The notes under the pieces: generated by a model
Told to the model about the DNA's origin: nothing
The model's input: the letters and a program-made list of their open reading frames with translations, nothing else
Database searches by the model: none
Assembly (NCBI GenBank): GCA_910578215.1
Contig: CAJTPH010000007.1
Coordinates: 33,449 to 97,448, forward strand
Source: an uncultured Acetatifactor sp.
GTDB lineage: Bacteria; Bacillota; Clostridia; Lachnospirales; Lachnospiraceae
Direction of reading: 5' to 3'
Length of the DNA stretch: 64,000 nucleotides
Shown: positions 51,562 through 60,497 of the stretch, piece by piece
Position numbering within the stretch: the stretch's first letter is position 1
Layout of the letters: every line of letters begins with the position of its first letter
Translations under genes and position numbers: made by a program

Positions 51562-53055
51562 ATGGCAAAACTGTATGTAAATCCAAATGTGAAAAAAGGG
51601 CACATCAACCCTGAGCTTCAGGGGCATTTTTCGGAGCATCTGGGCAGGTGTATTTATGAGGGGATCTTTGTGGGGGAAAATTCAGACATCCCCAACGTGA
51701 ACGGCATGCGCACGGATGTGGTGGAGGCGCTGAAGGAGATTCGGGTTCCGGTGCTGCGCTGGCCGGGAGGGTGCTTTGCGGACGAGTACCATTGGAGGGA
51801 CGGAATCGGCCCTAAGGAGAAGCGCAAGAAGATGATCAATACCCATTGGGGCGGCGTGGTGGAGGACAACAGCTTCGGCACCCATGAATTTATGGAGCTG
51901 TGCAGTCAGCTGGGCTGCAAGACCTATATAAACGGCAATGTGGGCAGCGGCACCGTACAGGAGATGAGCGAGTGGGTGGAGTACCTGACCTTTAACGGCG
52001 TATCTCCCATGGCGGACCTGAGGGCGCAGAACGGACGCAAGGAGCCCTGGACGGTGGATTATTTCGGCGTGGGCAACGAGAACTGGGGCTGCGGCGGCAA
52101 TATGAGACCGGAATATTATGGAGATCTGTACCGCAGATACCAGACCTATGTGCGCAATTACGGAAGGCCCGTCAGCAAGATTGCCTGCGGCGCCAACGCA
52201 GAGGATTATCACTGGACGTCAAAGGTGCTGGAGACTACCTTTGACCACGGAAACGGCTTTATGAACGGACTGTCCCTGCACTATTACACCCTTCCCACAG
52301 GGAATTGGGGCAAAAAGGGCTCCTCGCTTGAGTATGACGAGAAGGATTGGTACCGCACCATGAAGCAGACTCTGAAGATGGAGGAGCTGATAAAGAGACA
52401 CGGCGCCATTATGGACAGCTATGATCCCGGGAAAAGGATCGGCATGATAATCGACGAGTGGGGGACCTGGTATGACGTGGAACCGGGCACCAACCCGGGC
52501 TTCCTGTACCAGCAGAGCACCATGCGCGATGCCCTGGTGGCAGGTATAAACCTGAATCTCTTTAACAAAAACTGCGACCGTGTGAAGATGGCAAACATTG
52601 CCCAGATGGTGAACGTGCTTCAGGCAGTGATTCTGACCGAAGGGGAGAGGATGCTGAAGACCCCTACATGGCATACCTTTAATTTGTATAAATTTCACCA
52701 GGACGGGGAGCTGGTGGAGTCCTCCGTGGAGACCAGGGAGACAGGGCTGGAGGAAGGCTTCAAGGTTCCGGACCTTACGGAATCCGTATCCCGGGCAAAG
52801 GACGGAAAGCTCCATATCACTCTCACCAATCTCTCTCTGGAGGACACCGCCGACATCGAGGGCATATTTGCGGACTGCAGTATAAAAAATGTCAGGGGAA
52901 CCATCCTCACCGGAGATATGAGGGCGCACAATACCTTTGACGCGCCCGACCAGGTGCACACCAGGGATTTTGACGCCGAAATTACGGCGGACAACAAGGT
53001 GGCGTTCAAGCTGCCGCCCTGCAGCGTGCTGCATCTCGAGGCGGAGCTGGCGTAA
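51562..53055 (+). CDS. Alpha-L-arabinofuranosidase, glycoside hydrolase family 51
   Basis: 497 residues, cytoplasmic. It frees L-arabinose from arabinan, arabinogalactan or arabinoxylan oligosaccharides. Barrel motifs include HFSEHLGRCIYEGIFVG and VPVLRWPGGCFADEYHWRDG. The acid/base Glu is in YFGVGNENWGCGGNMRPEYY (E173) and the nucleophile in GMIIDEWGTWYD (E299). A C-terminal beta-sandwich (about 385-497) completes the family layout. It has its own promoter. The following MoxR gene starts 41 bases after the stop and may be read through from here. Confidence 0.96.
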   Translation: MAKLYVNPNVKKGHINPELQGHFSEHLGRCIYEGIFVGENSDIPNVNGMRTDVVEALKEIRVPVLRWPGGCFADEYHWRDGIGPKEKRKKMINTHWGGVVEDNSFGTHEFMELCSQLGCKTYINGNVGSGTVQEMSEWVEYLTFNGVSPMADLRAQNGRKEPWTVDYFGVGNENWGCGGNMRPEYYGDLYRRYQTYVRNYGRPVSKIACGANAEDYHWTSKVLETTFDHGNGFMNGLSLHYYTLPTGNWGKKGSSLEYDEKDWYRTMKQTLKMEELIKRHGAIMDSYDPGKRIGMIIDEWGTWYDVEPGTNPGFLYQQSTMRDALVAGINLNLFNKNCDRVKMANIAQMVNVLQAVILTEGERMLKTPTWHTFNLYKFHQDGELVESSVETRETGLEEGFKVPDLTESVSRAKDGKLHITLTNLSLEDTADIEGIFADCSIKNVRGTILTGDMRAHNTFDAPDQVHTRDFDAEITADNKVAFKLPPCSVLHLEAELA

Positions 53056-53096
53056 CCGGATAACCCGAGGGAATCGGTCACAGAGAGGGGCAGGCG

Positions 53097-54050
53097 TTGG
53101 AGGAACTGAGAAGGAAAGCTCATCTGGTAATGGATGAGGTAAAAAAAGTCATTATCGGCAAGGACGAATGTGTTGAAAAGGTGATGGGTGCGGTTCTGGC
53201 AAAGGGGCATGTCCTTCTGGAGGATGTGCCCGGAGTGGGAAAGACAGAGATGGCGCTGTCTTTTTCCAGGGCGATGGGCATACAGGCTAACAGAGTGCAG
53301 TTTACGCCTGACGTAATGCCCTCCGATATCACCGGATTTTCCATGTATCACAAGGAGACGGAGAGCTTTGCCTACCATCCCGGGGCGGCAATGTGCAATC
53401 TGCTTCTGGCGGACGAGATCAACAGAACCTCGCCCAAGACCCAGTCCGCGCTTCTGGAGGTGATGGAGGAGGGCAACGTGACGGTGGACGGCGTCACCAG
53501 GGAGGTGCCCAAGCCCTTTATCGTTATCGCCACCCAGAACCCAATAGGCTTTTTTGGGACCCAGAGGCTGCCGGAGGCGCAGATGGACCGCTTTCTGATC
53601 TGTATCAGCATGGGCTATCCGGCGGTGGAGGATGAGATCGTCATGCTCAAGAGCCGCCATAACGAGGAACCCCTGGATAGGGTCAAGGCGGTCATAAACG
53701 GCGGGGAGCTGCTTGAAATGCAGGGGGTGGCGGAAAATATTTTCGTTCACGACAACGTTTACCGTTATATCGTGGAGCTTGCGTCGCAGACCAGGGCGCA
53801 CGGCCTGCTGGAGCTTGGAATAAGCCCCAGAGGGGCGCTTGCCGTGGGCAGGATGGCAAGGGCGTATGCCTTTCTGAGAGGAAGGGATTTTGTGTCGCCC
53901 AGGGATGTGAAATCGGCGTTTTTTGATGTGGGCGTCCACCGCATACGCCTGAGCCAGAAGGCGAGAGTCGACGGCAGGGATGCAGCGGGAGTACTGAAGG
54001 AGGTATTGGACAGGGTCAGGGAGCCCGCGGCGGGGGAAAAGGTACGCTGA
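53097..54050 (+). CDS. MoxR-type AAA+ ATPase
   Basis: 317 residues from TTG 53097 (GAGAGGGG seven bases upstream). Walker A LEDVPGVGKTEMALSFSRAM (about 42-61), MoxR marker FTPDVMPSDITGFSMYH, Walker B LLLADEINRTSPKTQSALLE and sensor 1 VIATQNPIGFFGTQRLPEAQ are present. The C-terminal lid holds SPRGALAVGRMARAYAFLRG. MoxR proteins act as chaperones for maturation of partner complexes. Partners are the DUF58 and transglutaminase proteins encoded directly downstream, the classic three-gene set. Stop and next start overlap by one base. Confidence 0.94.
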   Translation: MEELRRKAHLVMDEVKKVIIGKDECVEKVMGAVLAKGHVLLEDVPGVGKTEMALSFSRAMGIQANRVQFTPDVMPSDITGFSMYHKETESFAYHPGAAMCNLLLADEINRTSPKTQSALLEVMEEGNVTVDGVTREVPKPFIVIATQNPIGFFGTQRLPEAQMDRFLICISMGYPAVEDEIVMLKSRHNEEPLDRVKAVINGGELLEMQGVAENIFVHDNVYRYIVELASQTRAHGLLELGISPRGALAVGRMARAYAFLRGRDFVSPRDVKSAFFDVGVHRIRLSQKARVDGRDAAGVLKEVLDRVREPAAGEKVR

Positions 54051-55033
54051 TGTTAAAGAGAAGATTGTATTATCTGTTGATGCTTGCGGGGGTATTTTAT
54101 CTGGTGCTGCTGTATGATTTCTGGGGGCTGCGCTTTGTGGCAGGCTGTCTTTTGGTTTTTCCTTCAGGCAGCCTGCTTTTGCTGCTTTTGCAGGCTCTCT
54201 GCGGCAGGTATACGCTGGAGGCGGAGTCGGAATGGGTGTACAGGGGCGAGGGGACGGCGCTGGTCTTTACCCTTGAAAACCGGGGGATTCTGCCGGTGGG
54301 ACGGGTGATGCTGAGCGGAAGGCTGCAGACGCCCGGCGAAAAGGATATAAAGCTCAGGCAATGCCTGCTTGGCGTCGGCGCAAGGGCTGCCGGGACGGTG
54401 CGGGTCTCCGTACAGACGGCGCACTGCGGAACGGCGAGGCTGGAGAAGGCGCGGGTCAGGATCTTTGACGCCCTTGGGTTGTTTTCCCTGCCGGTGCGGG
54501 GAAACGGCAGCTTTGCCGTCTATGTGCTGCCCAGGGTGGACGCCGGCTACGGACGTGAGCTTGAGAGGGTCGCCCAGACCTTTGCCGACGCGCAGGAGGA
54601 TGACATTTATATAAGAAGCTACCGCCAGGGAGACAGTATTCACCGCGTCTACTGGAAGCTGTCCGCAAAGGAGGGCGAGCTGCAGGTCAGGGATTACGAG
54701 CCCTTCAGCTCTGTCAGCCTGTATCTGGACTTTGGGCATAGGCTGCGGGAGCAGGCGGCGGAATGGGACGCTTATCTGGAAAAGGCGGCGTCGATCCTGG
54801 CATATCTGTCAAAGCCAGGGCAGAACATGACGGAGGTTGTCTGGAGCGAGGGAGAGAGCTTCCGCAGGTATACGGTCCGCGGCGGCAGGGAAACGGCTGA
54901 GTGCATGTGTGCCGTCCTGGGACGCAGAGACGATGCGGCTGCTTATTTTGACGCGCCTGTTTTTGCTTTGGAGCAGGGCTACCGTCTGGACGGGGAAGGC
55001 AGATTGTATTTGGGGGGAGCGTTGTTTTTATGA
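54050..55033 (+). CDS. DUF58 family membrane protein
   Basis: 327 residues. Two N-terminal helices (about 8-25 and 28-45, YYLLMLAGVFYLVLLYDF, FVAGCLLVFPSGSLLLLLLQ) precede a beta-rich part and the DUF58 core: DDIYIRSYRQGDSIHRVYWK and SAKEGELQVRDYEPFSSVSL (about 185-225). That core resembles a von Willebrand A-type fold. The function is not known; the set MoxR-DUF58-transglutaminase is conserved and usually linked to envelope processes. It overlaps its neighbours at both ends. Confidence 0.92.
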   Translation: MLKRRLYYLLMLAGVFYLVLLYDFWGLRFVAGCLLVFPSGSLLLLLLQALCGRYTLEAESEWVYRGEGTALVFTLENRGILPVGRVMLSGRLQTPGEKDIKLRQCLLGVGARAAGTVRVSVQTAHCGTARLEKARVRIFDALGLFSLPVRGNGSFAVYVLPRVDAGYGRELERVAQTFADAQEDDIYIRSYRQGDSIHRVYWKLSAKEGELQVRDYEPFSSVSLYLDFGHRLREQAAEWDAYLEKAASILAYLSKPGQNMTEVVWSEGESFRRYTVRGGRETAECMCAVLGRRDDAAAYFDAPVFALEQGYRLDGEGRLYLGGALFL

Positions 55034-57540
55034 GGCATGGGGATAAAAGTGGCGGGACTGTAAATTTGGGGACTATAAGCCCCGGGGCAGAGGAACACGG
55101 AATAAGCAGGCATGCCGGGCTGATTTTTGATATCCTGCTTTTTTGCATAAGCGGTGTGGGCATGGCAGGGGCGTTTCTGGAGACGCTTCTGGTGGACTGG
55201 CGCAGCGAGTTTGACCAGACCCTGCTCTGGGGCGGGCTGCTTGCCTTCTGCGTGGTGTCCGCCCTGTGGTCGGCGGGCTGCCGTAAAGATGACTATACAA
55301 AGCATGGGAAAAACGGCAAATCCAGGAGGCTTTGGGCGGTGTGGCGGACCATGGCGCTTATCTGCGCTTATGGGGCGGCGCTTTTTCTGTATGGGGAAAC
55401 CATTGTAAGGGGCTTTATTTGGAGCTTCCGAAACGGGCTGGAGCTGTTTGGTGAGTATTACGGAGGAGAAGGGGCGCTGCAGTACGGCGAGGAGCTTCTG
55501 CAGAGAATTGCGGAAGGCGGTGGGGATACGGCGCAGGTCAGGACCCTGGGTTTTCTGGCGGTTCTGTTTCCCGTTTTTATGCTGACCGGGTTTATCTATG
55601 CCCGTGGAAAATGGCAGGTCTTCCTGATTGAAAATGTGCTCTGGTTTGCGGCGGCGTGCGTTACGGACGTGTTCCCGGGCATTCCGTTTGTGACGCTTTG
55701 TGTGACAGGCATTATCCTGGCGGCGTCGGCGAGAGAGTTCAGGGACAGCCGGGCCGCCTGGGTGCAGGCGTCGGCAGGAATCGTGGTTTTGTGTTTTTTG
55801 GGAATCCTTTTTATAGAGCGTCTGGCGCTGCCGGTGATAAATGAGCAATATGAGCGAGGCGCCGAGCTGCGGCATGAGTTCTATCTGACGGTGAACTATA
55901 AATGGCTGCCCGGGCTGCAGAAGCTTTTCAACGGCAGCGGCTTTGGCGCAGGGGTGGATGTGACGGGAGCCTTCGGCAGACAAGGCCGCGTTTCGGGTAT
56001 TATGACTGACGTCTACCGGGTGACGCTTGACGCAGCTCCCAGGAGAACGCTGTATTTAAGGGGCTTTGTAGGGGCGGGCTACAGCCGCCGCAGATGGGAG
56101 CCGGAGGATGAGGGTACTTTGGAGCGGTATTACCGGGACAATGGTTTCTCGCTGTACGAGGGCGGCAGGGAGCTTATAAACATGAGCTTTGCCGCTGCCG
56201 GGGACAACGGCCGGACAAGCACGGTCACAATCGAGGAGCTGCTTGGGAAGGGGAAATACAGTCTGCTTCCCTATGGTGCGTTCGTGACGGAGGCTTATAC
56301 GGTTCACAGCGGAGGAGCCGTGGACAGAATAGACGGCAGCTACAGCTTCCGGTATCGGGAAATGTTCGGCGTGGAGGAGCTTACGGAGCAGTGGGAGCAT
56401 ATCGAGGAACAGTACCGGCAGTACGCCTATGACAGCTTTCTGGATTACCCGGAGGAAAGACTGCCGCAGCTGACCCTGACGCTGAAGGAGGCGGGGCTGC
56501 CCGTGGGCGATGTGTACGGCTGTGCGGCGGCAATCATAGAGCTTTTGGAGGAGAAGGGGACTTATCGGCTGGATGTAGCGGCAACCCCGGTGGGAAAGGA
56601 TTTCGTGGAGTATTTTCTTTTTGACAGCCACGAGGGATACTGCGCCCATTTTGCGTCGGCTGCAGTGCTGATGTTCCGATACTGCGGCATACCCGCAAGA
56701 TATGCCACCGGCTATTCCGTTTCGGCGGCAGGCTTTTCAAGGACTCCGGAGAACGTCTATACCGCCGGCCTGACGGGAGCCCAGGCGCATGCGTGGGCGG
56801 AGGTCTATGTGGACGGCGTGGGCTGGGTGCCTGTGGAAACTACGCCGGGAGCGGCGGCTTTTGCGGGGGATAACCGGGCGGAAATGCTCAGGCGGCTGGG
56901 GATTCTCACGGGCAGCATAGAGCCCACGGTGGGGGGAAGCATCGTTATCGATGACGACGAGGAGGAAGAGGAGGAGCCTGAGGAGAGTGTGGGGCTGCCC
57001 TTGCTTCCTTATGAGGACGAGGAAGAATCGGAGGAAATGGAGGAGAATGAAACGCAGATCCGGCAAACGGGCGGGCTTAAGGGGATAATTTTCAGAGTTC
57101 TCCTGATTGCCGTGCCTGCCGCAGCGGTCTTTTTCGTTCTGCTTGGCCGTGTCCGGCGTCTATTATGGAACAAAAGGCTTGAAAGGGTGGGAGGACAGGA
57201 GAAGGTATTCCTGTTCTACCGCAATATGCGCAGCGCCCTCTGCGTGATGGGCTGTCCGAGAAAGCTTGCCCTGACGGGGGAGGCGTTTTGGGAAAGGCTG
57301 CATAAGGTGCTTTCCAGCCTGAGCAGGGAGGAGTATGAGGCGCTTTGCGATATATTGGAGCAGAGCTCCTTCGGCAACCGCGCCCCCTCCGGGGAGGAGC
57401 TTGAGACTCTGGCCCGCCTGCATGACAATATGGTTTCCAGGCTCTATCTCAACGCTCCTTTTTATAAAAAGCCGGCCTTTGCGGGGCTTCGGTGCGTCCT
57501 GCCCGCGTCCTTCCGCACGTATTCTCTGAAGCGGTTCTGA
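55030..57540 (+). CDS. TgpA-like membrane protein with transglutaminase-like domain
   Basis: 836 residues. About six N-terminal membrane helices (30-260, LIFDILLFCISGVGMAGAFL and others) precede an extracellular domain. The transglutaminase/protease fold sits at about 490-610, with catalytic Cys in SHEGYCAHFASAAVLMFRYC, His in GAQAHAWAEVYVDGVGWVPV and the acid in VETTPGAAAF. A very acidic linker (DDDEEEEEEPEE, about 638-650) leads to another helix (FRVLLIAVPAAAVFFVLLG) and a C-terminal DUF4129-like domain. Whether it acts as protease or crosslinker is unknown. ATGA overlap with the DUF58 gene shows coupling. Confidence 0.9.
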   Translation: MRHGDKSGGTVNLGTISPGAEEHGISRHAGLIFDILLFCISGVGMAGAFLETLLVDWRSEFDQTLLWGGLLAFCVVSALWSAGCRKDDYTKHGKNGKSRRLWAVWRTMALICAYGAALFLYGETIVRGFIWSFRNGLELFGEYYGGEGALQYGEELLQRIAEGGGDTAQVRTLGFLAVLFPVFMLTGFIYARGKWQVFLIENVLWFAAACVTDVFPGIPFVTLCVTGIILAASAREFRDSRAAWVQASAGIVVLCFLGILFIERLALPVINEQYERGAELRHEFYLTVNYKWLPGLQKLFNGSGFGAGVDVTGAFGRQGRVSGIMTDVYRVTLDAAPRRTLYLRGFVGAGYSRRRWEPEDEGTLERYYRDNGFSLYEGGRELINMSFAAAGDNGRTSTVTIEELLGKGKYSLLPYGAFVTEAYTVHSGGAVDRIDGSYSFRYREMFGVEELTEQWEHIEEQYRQYAYDSFLDYPEERLPQLTLTLKEAGLPVGDVYGCAAAIIELLEEKGTYRLDVAATPVGKDFVEYFLFDSHEGYCAHFASAAVLMFRYCGIPARYATGYSVSAAGFSRTPENVYTAGLTGAQAHAWAEVYVDGVGWVPVETTPGAAAFAGDNRAEMLRRLGILTGSIEPTVGGSIVIDDDEEEEEEPEESVGLPLLPYEDEEESEEMEENETQIRQTGGLKGIIFRVLLIAVPAAAVFFVLLGRVRRLLWNKRLERVGGQEKVFLFYRNMRSALCVMGCPRKLALTGEAFWERLHKVLSSLSREEYEALCDILEQSSFGNRAPSGEELETLARLHDNMVSRLYLNAPFYKKPAFAGLRCVLPASFRTYSLKRF

Positions 57541-57555
57541 CGGGGCAAAAGGCCG

Positions 57556-59274
57556 TTAGGCGAAACAGCCGCTTTCTGTCAACAGGATGGTGTCGTACAT
57601 GATCATGCCGTTTCCGTTTCGCAGCTCCAGGGTGTTTTCGCCCGTCTTCAGAAGCTTCGGGTCAACGGGCACGACGATCCGGCGGTAGCGCCCGCTTAAG
57701 GTGGCGCTGCGGTATACGGAGGAGTCGTTGACAAGGACGGTTTCGCTGACGGTCTCCCCGTTTAGCAGTACCTGCAGGAGAGGGTTCTCCTTGTTGCCCA
57801 TAAAGCCCTTGCATGCCCCTGCGACCGCTATGATCAGTCTGCATCCGGATGCGGGAGTCTGCTCCAGGTTAAAGTGCAGATACCATGTGCCCGGCTTTGT
57901 CTGGGCATAGTACCAGTCCTGATCCTCTCTGTCCCTTCCTATGGTGAAGTGTAATGTTTCCGGCGGCATTTCCATCCATTTATAGTTGCGCTGTTCTCCC
58001 GCCAGGCGGTAGCCCTCGCAGGTTCTTGTGGCGCTGCCAAGCTGCCAGAGTACCTTTTCCGAGGGAAGCTTCCAGACGATGGGGGAAAGCGTCTGCCGGG
58101 GCAGGGATATGTTTATATTGTCTGTCTCCAGCTGTTCGGTGTTGCTGCCTCCCGTCTGATAGGCATACAGGGAGTAATCGCCGAAGCGGACGTTTTTTAA
58201 GGTAAAGCTGCCGTCCGGTGCGGTCTTTGTGTGATATATATAGCCGGCGGACTGACGCTCTACAGCCAGACCGCCCTGGCCCAGGATGACGGTTGCGTCC
58301 GCGCAGGGGCTGCCGTCCTCAAAGAGGAGCCTGCCCTCCACATTGCTGCGGACCTTCGGGTAGAGCGGGTCGTCCACCCACTGATAGGGCCATTTTTCCT
58401 GCTCCTGCGCCGCCTTCTGCAATGCGTCCCGGTACAGTTCTTCCGGGTCCTCCCCCTGGTTAAAATATTGGTAAAAGGGTCCGTAGAATTTTTTCCAGCC
58501 CACGGGCACATGGAGATTGCCGGTGCCGAAATGGGAGCCTGTAAAATAGTTCAGCAGGATTCCGTCATAATGCACCAGAAGCTCCTGCTTCATGGGGCCG
58601 CCCGGATAATATTCCGTGGAGACGGGGATGAGGAAGAAGCCGTACCCGTGCCCGTACTGCCCCCATACAGGATTTTTGGAAAAATAACCTGCATAGTCAT
58701 ATTTGGAATAAACGTCCCCGTTGGAGTAGCTCTCTCCCTCGGGGCTTTTTCCTTCGTTTGGCAGCCGGTAGGTTTCGTCCTGAAGCTTCTCGAATTGCTC
58801 CATATATTTTTTTGTGGGCTGTGCGCCGTGGCGCTCGTTGTTGAAGGCGTGGTCGAAAATCCGGCTGCCGCTGCGGTATACGATGCGGAATTCCGCCAGC
58901 TGGAATTCCACGTCGGTATTATTCGCGCCGATGACATAGGAATAATATCCGCTCTCCCCCTGTATCAGAATGATATGGTATTCGATGGCAAGGTAGCCTG
59001 TGGCGTCCTTGTAGGCGATATGTGCGGTCTTTTCGCTGGACTCTATCACTTCCAGCCGGGGAGAATGATACTTGCGGAAGGCGCCTTCGGCATGGTAATC
59101 CACATAAAAGGCGGTCTTATGGTCGGTGTCGGAGCGCTCAGGGGTATTGCAGACCAATTCCACTCCGTTCCTGACCAGGGAGCCGAGCGTGCCGTCCTCC
59201 TTCCAGGACAGCGACAGGATGCCGTTTGACATGGTGCACTGGTTGCCGGAAACTGTTAAGGTGACTGGGTTCAT
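57556..59274 (-). CDS. Rhamnogalacturonan lyase, polysaccharide lyase family 4
   Basis: 572 residues from ATG 59274 (AGGAGG eight bases upstream). It cleaves the rhamnosyl-galacturonosyl backbone of RG-I by beta-elimination. The three-domain PL4 layout is visible: a catalytic beta-sandwich (1-330, with HAFNNERHGAQPTKKYMEQF, NGDVYSKYDYAGYFSKNPVW and GYGFFLIPVSTEYYPGGPMK), a fibronectin-like middle domain (about 335-415, VEGRLLFEDGSPCADATVIL) and a jelly-roll carbohydrate-binding domain (about 420-572). No signal peptide is present, so it works inside the cell on imported oligosaccharides. It is divergent from an AraC regulator, its probable activator. Confidence 0.92.
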   Translation of the reverse strand: MNPVTLTVSGNQCTMSNGILSLSWKEDGTLGSLVRNGVELVCNTPERSDTDHKTAFYVDYHAEGAFRKYHSPRLEVIESSEKTAHIAYKDATGYLAIEYHIILIQGESGYYSYVIGANNTDVEFQLAEFRIVYRSGSRIFDHAFNNERHGAQPTKKYMEQFEKLQDETYRLPNEGKSPEGESYSNGDVYSKYDYAGYFSKNPVWGQYGHGYGFFLIPVSTEYYPGGPMKQELLVHYDGILLNYFTGSHFGTGNLHVPVGWKKFYGPFYQYFNQGEDPEELYRDALQKAAQEQEKWPYQWVDDPLYPKVRSNVEGRLLFEDGSPCADATVILGQGGLAVERQSAGYIYHTKTAPDGSFTLKNVRFGDYSLYAYQTGGSNTEQLETDNINISLPRQTLSPIVWKLPSEKVLWQLGSATRTCEGYRLAGEQRNYKWMEMPPETLHFTIGRDREDQDWYYAQTKPGTWYLHFNLEQTPASGCRLIIAVAGACKGFMGNKENPLLQVLLNGETVSETVLVNDSSVYRSATLSGRYRRIVVPVDPKLLKTGENTLELRNGNGMIMYDTILLTESGCFA

Positions 59275-59593
59275 GGCATGATCCTCCTTTATTTGTTTTA
59301 TATTAGTATTGTGGCACAGGCGAAAGCATAATTGAATTGTCAAAATTGCTGCTTTATGTATGGATTATTATGGGGAGGTAGGGGAATATAATCCTTAGAA
59401 TCGGAAAAAGTGATGAGACAAACTACGATGTTGAAATACTTTTTGTGAAAAAAGATTGAGAAATAAAAAAGGCAGAAAGCAATATATGCAATCTGTCAAG
59501 CAAACATAACAATTCCTAAGGGGGCTTTTTAATAGTAAAATGTTATTACAGAGCTACCCATCATATAGTAAGAAATAACGGTGACAGAAAATT
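59275..59593. promoter_or_regulatory. Divergent control region between the PL4 and AraC genes
   Basis: AT-rich, without a gene. Ribosome-binding sites lie at both ends. TTGACA occurs on the minus strand near 59344 but lacks a well-spaced -10, which fits an activator-dependent promoter. Direct or inverted operator repeats were not obvious. Confidence 0.4.
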
Positions 59594-60466
59594 ATGGGAA
59601 AACAAAAAAACATTGTGGTCAGAAGACAGTATGCGCCGCCGCAGGAAAGAGATGAGAAGCATTTGGTCCATATGAACGACAGGCATGAGCTGTATATGAT
59701 GCTGCAGGGGGACGTGACCTTCAGCATCGAGGGCAGGCTCTATCATTTGGAGCCCTATGACATGCTGTTAATCAGCAATCAGGACATTCATTGCGTCATG
59801 GTCAACGGCGAGCAGGCGTACGAAAGGATCTGTATTTATTTTAAACCGGAGTACTTCCAGCAGTTCTGCACAAAAAAATATAATCTTCTGCGACTTTTTG
59901 AGCGGGAGAAGCGGCTGGAGGACGGCTACAGGATAGATCATGAGAACGTCAAAAGGTATGAGCTGGATAAATATTTTCAGCAGATGCAGGAGTGTTATGC
60001 CGCCAATCTGCCGGAGAGCGGGATTCTGCTCACCAGTCTTCTCCTAAAGATGCTTCTGGAGGTGAACCGCGCCTATGACGAAAGCAGGCAGCTGGAGACG
60101 GAGGAGGAAGGCAATCTGACACACAGTGAGAAAATAGACGATATCGTCAGGTATATTTCCGAGAATCTGGAGGAAAAAATCACTCTGGACGACCTGACGA
60201 AAAGATTTTATCTGAGCAAGTATTATCTCTGTCATGAATTTAAGAAGGTTACGGGCTTTACCGTATTTGATTATATACGATATAAAAGAATCCTCAGCGC
60301 AAAGACAAAGTTTCAGAACGGGCAGCCTATCAACGAGGTGTGGCGTGAGCTGGGGTATGAGGATTACTCCAATTTCTACCGGACCTTTAAGAAAATAACC
60401 GGAATGTCGCCCAAGGAATATCTGGTCAGTGTGAGCGAGAGAAAAAATGAGGCGGACAAAGAGTGA
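59594..60466 (+). CDS. AraC-family regulator with cupin sensor
   Basis: 290 residues. The N-terminal cupin domain (about 20-140: ELYMMLQGDVTFSIEGRLYH, LEPYDMLLISNQDIHCVMVN) should bind a sugar ligand. The C-terminal AraC DNA-binding domain (about 185-285) has both helix-turn-helix units (ITLDDLTKRFYLSKYYLCHE and VWRELGYEDYSNFYRTFKKI, then TGMSPKEYLVS). It lies between the divergent PL4 gene and the GH95-like gene, so it probably activates this pectin locus in response to a breakdown product. Confidence 0.93.
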   Translation: MGKQKNIVVRRQYAPPQERDEKHLVHMNDRHELYMMLQGDVTFSIEGRLYHLEPYDMLLISNQDIHCVMVNGEQAYERICIYFKPEYFQQFCTKKYNLLRLFEREKRLEDGYRIDHENVKRYELDKYFQQMQECYAANLPESGILLTSLLLKMLLEVNRAYDESRQLETEEEGNLTHSEKIDDIVRYISENLEEKITLDDLTKRFYLSKYYLCHEFKKVTGFTVFDYIRYKRILSAKTKFQNGQPINEVWRELGYEDYSNFYRTFKKITGMSPKEYLVSVSERKNEADKE

Positions 60467-60497
60467 AACGAAAAGACTGTCATGGGAGGTACAGAGC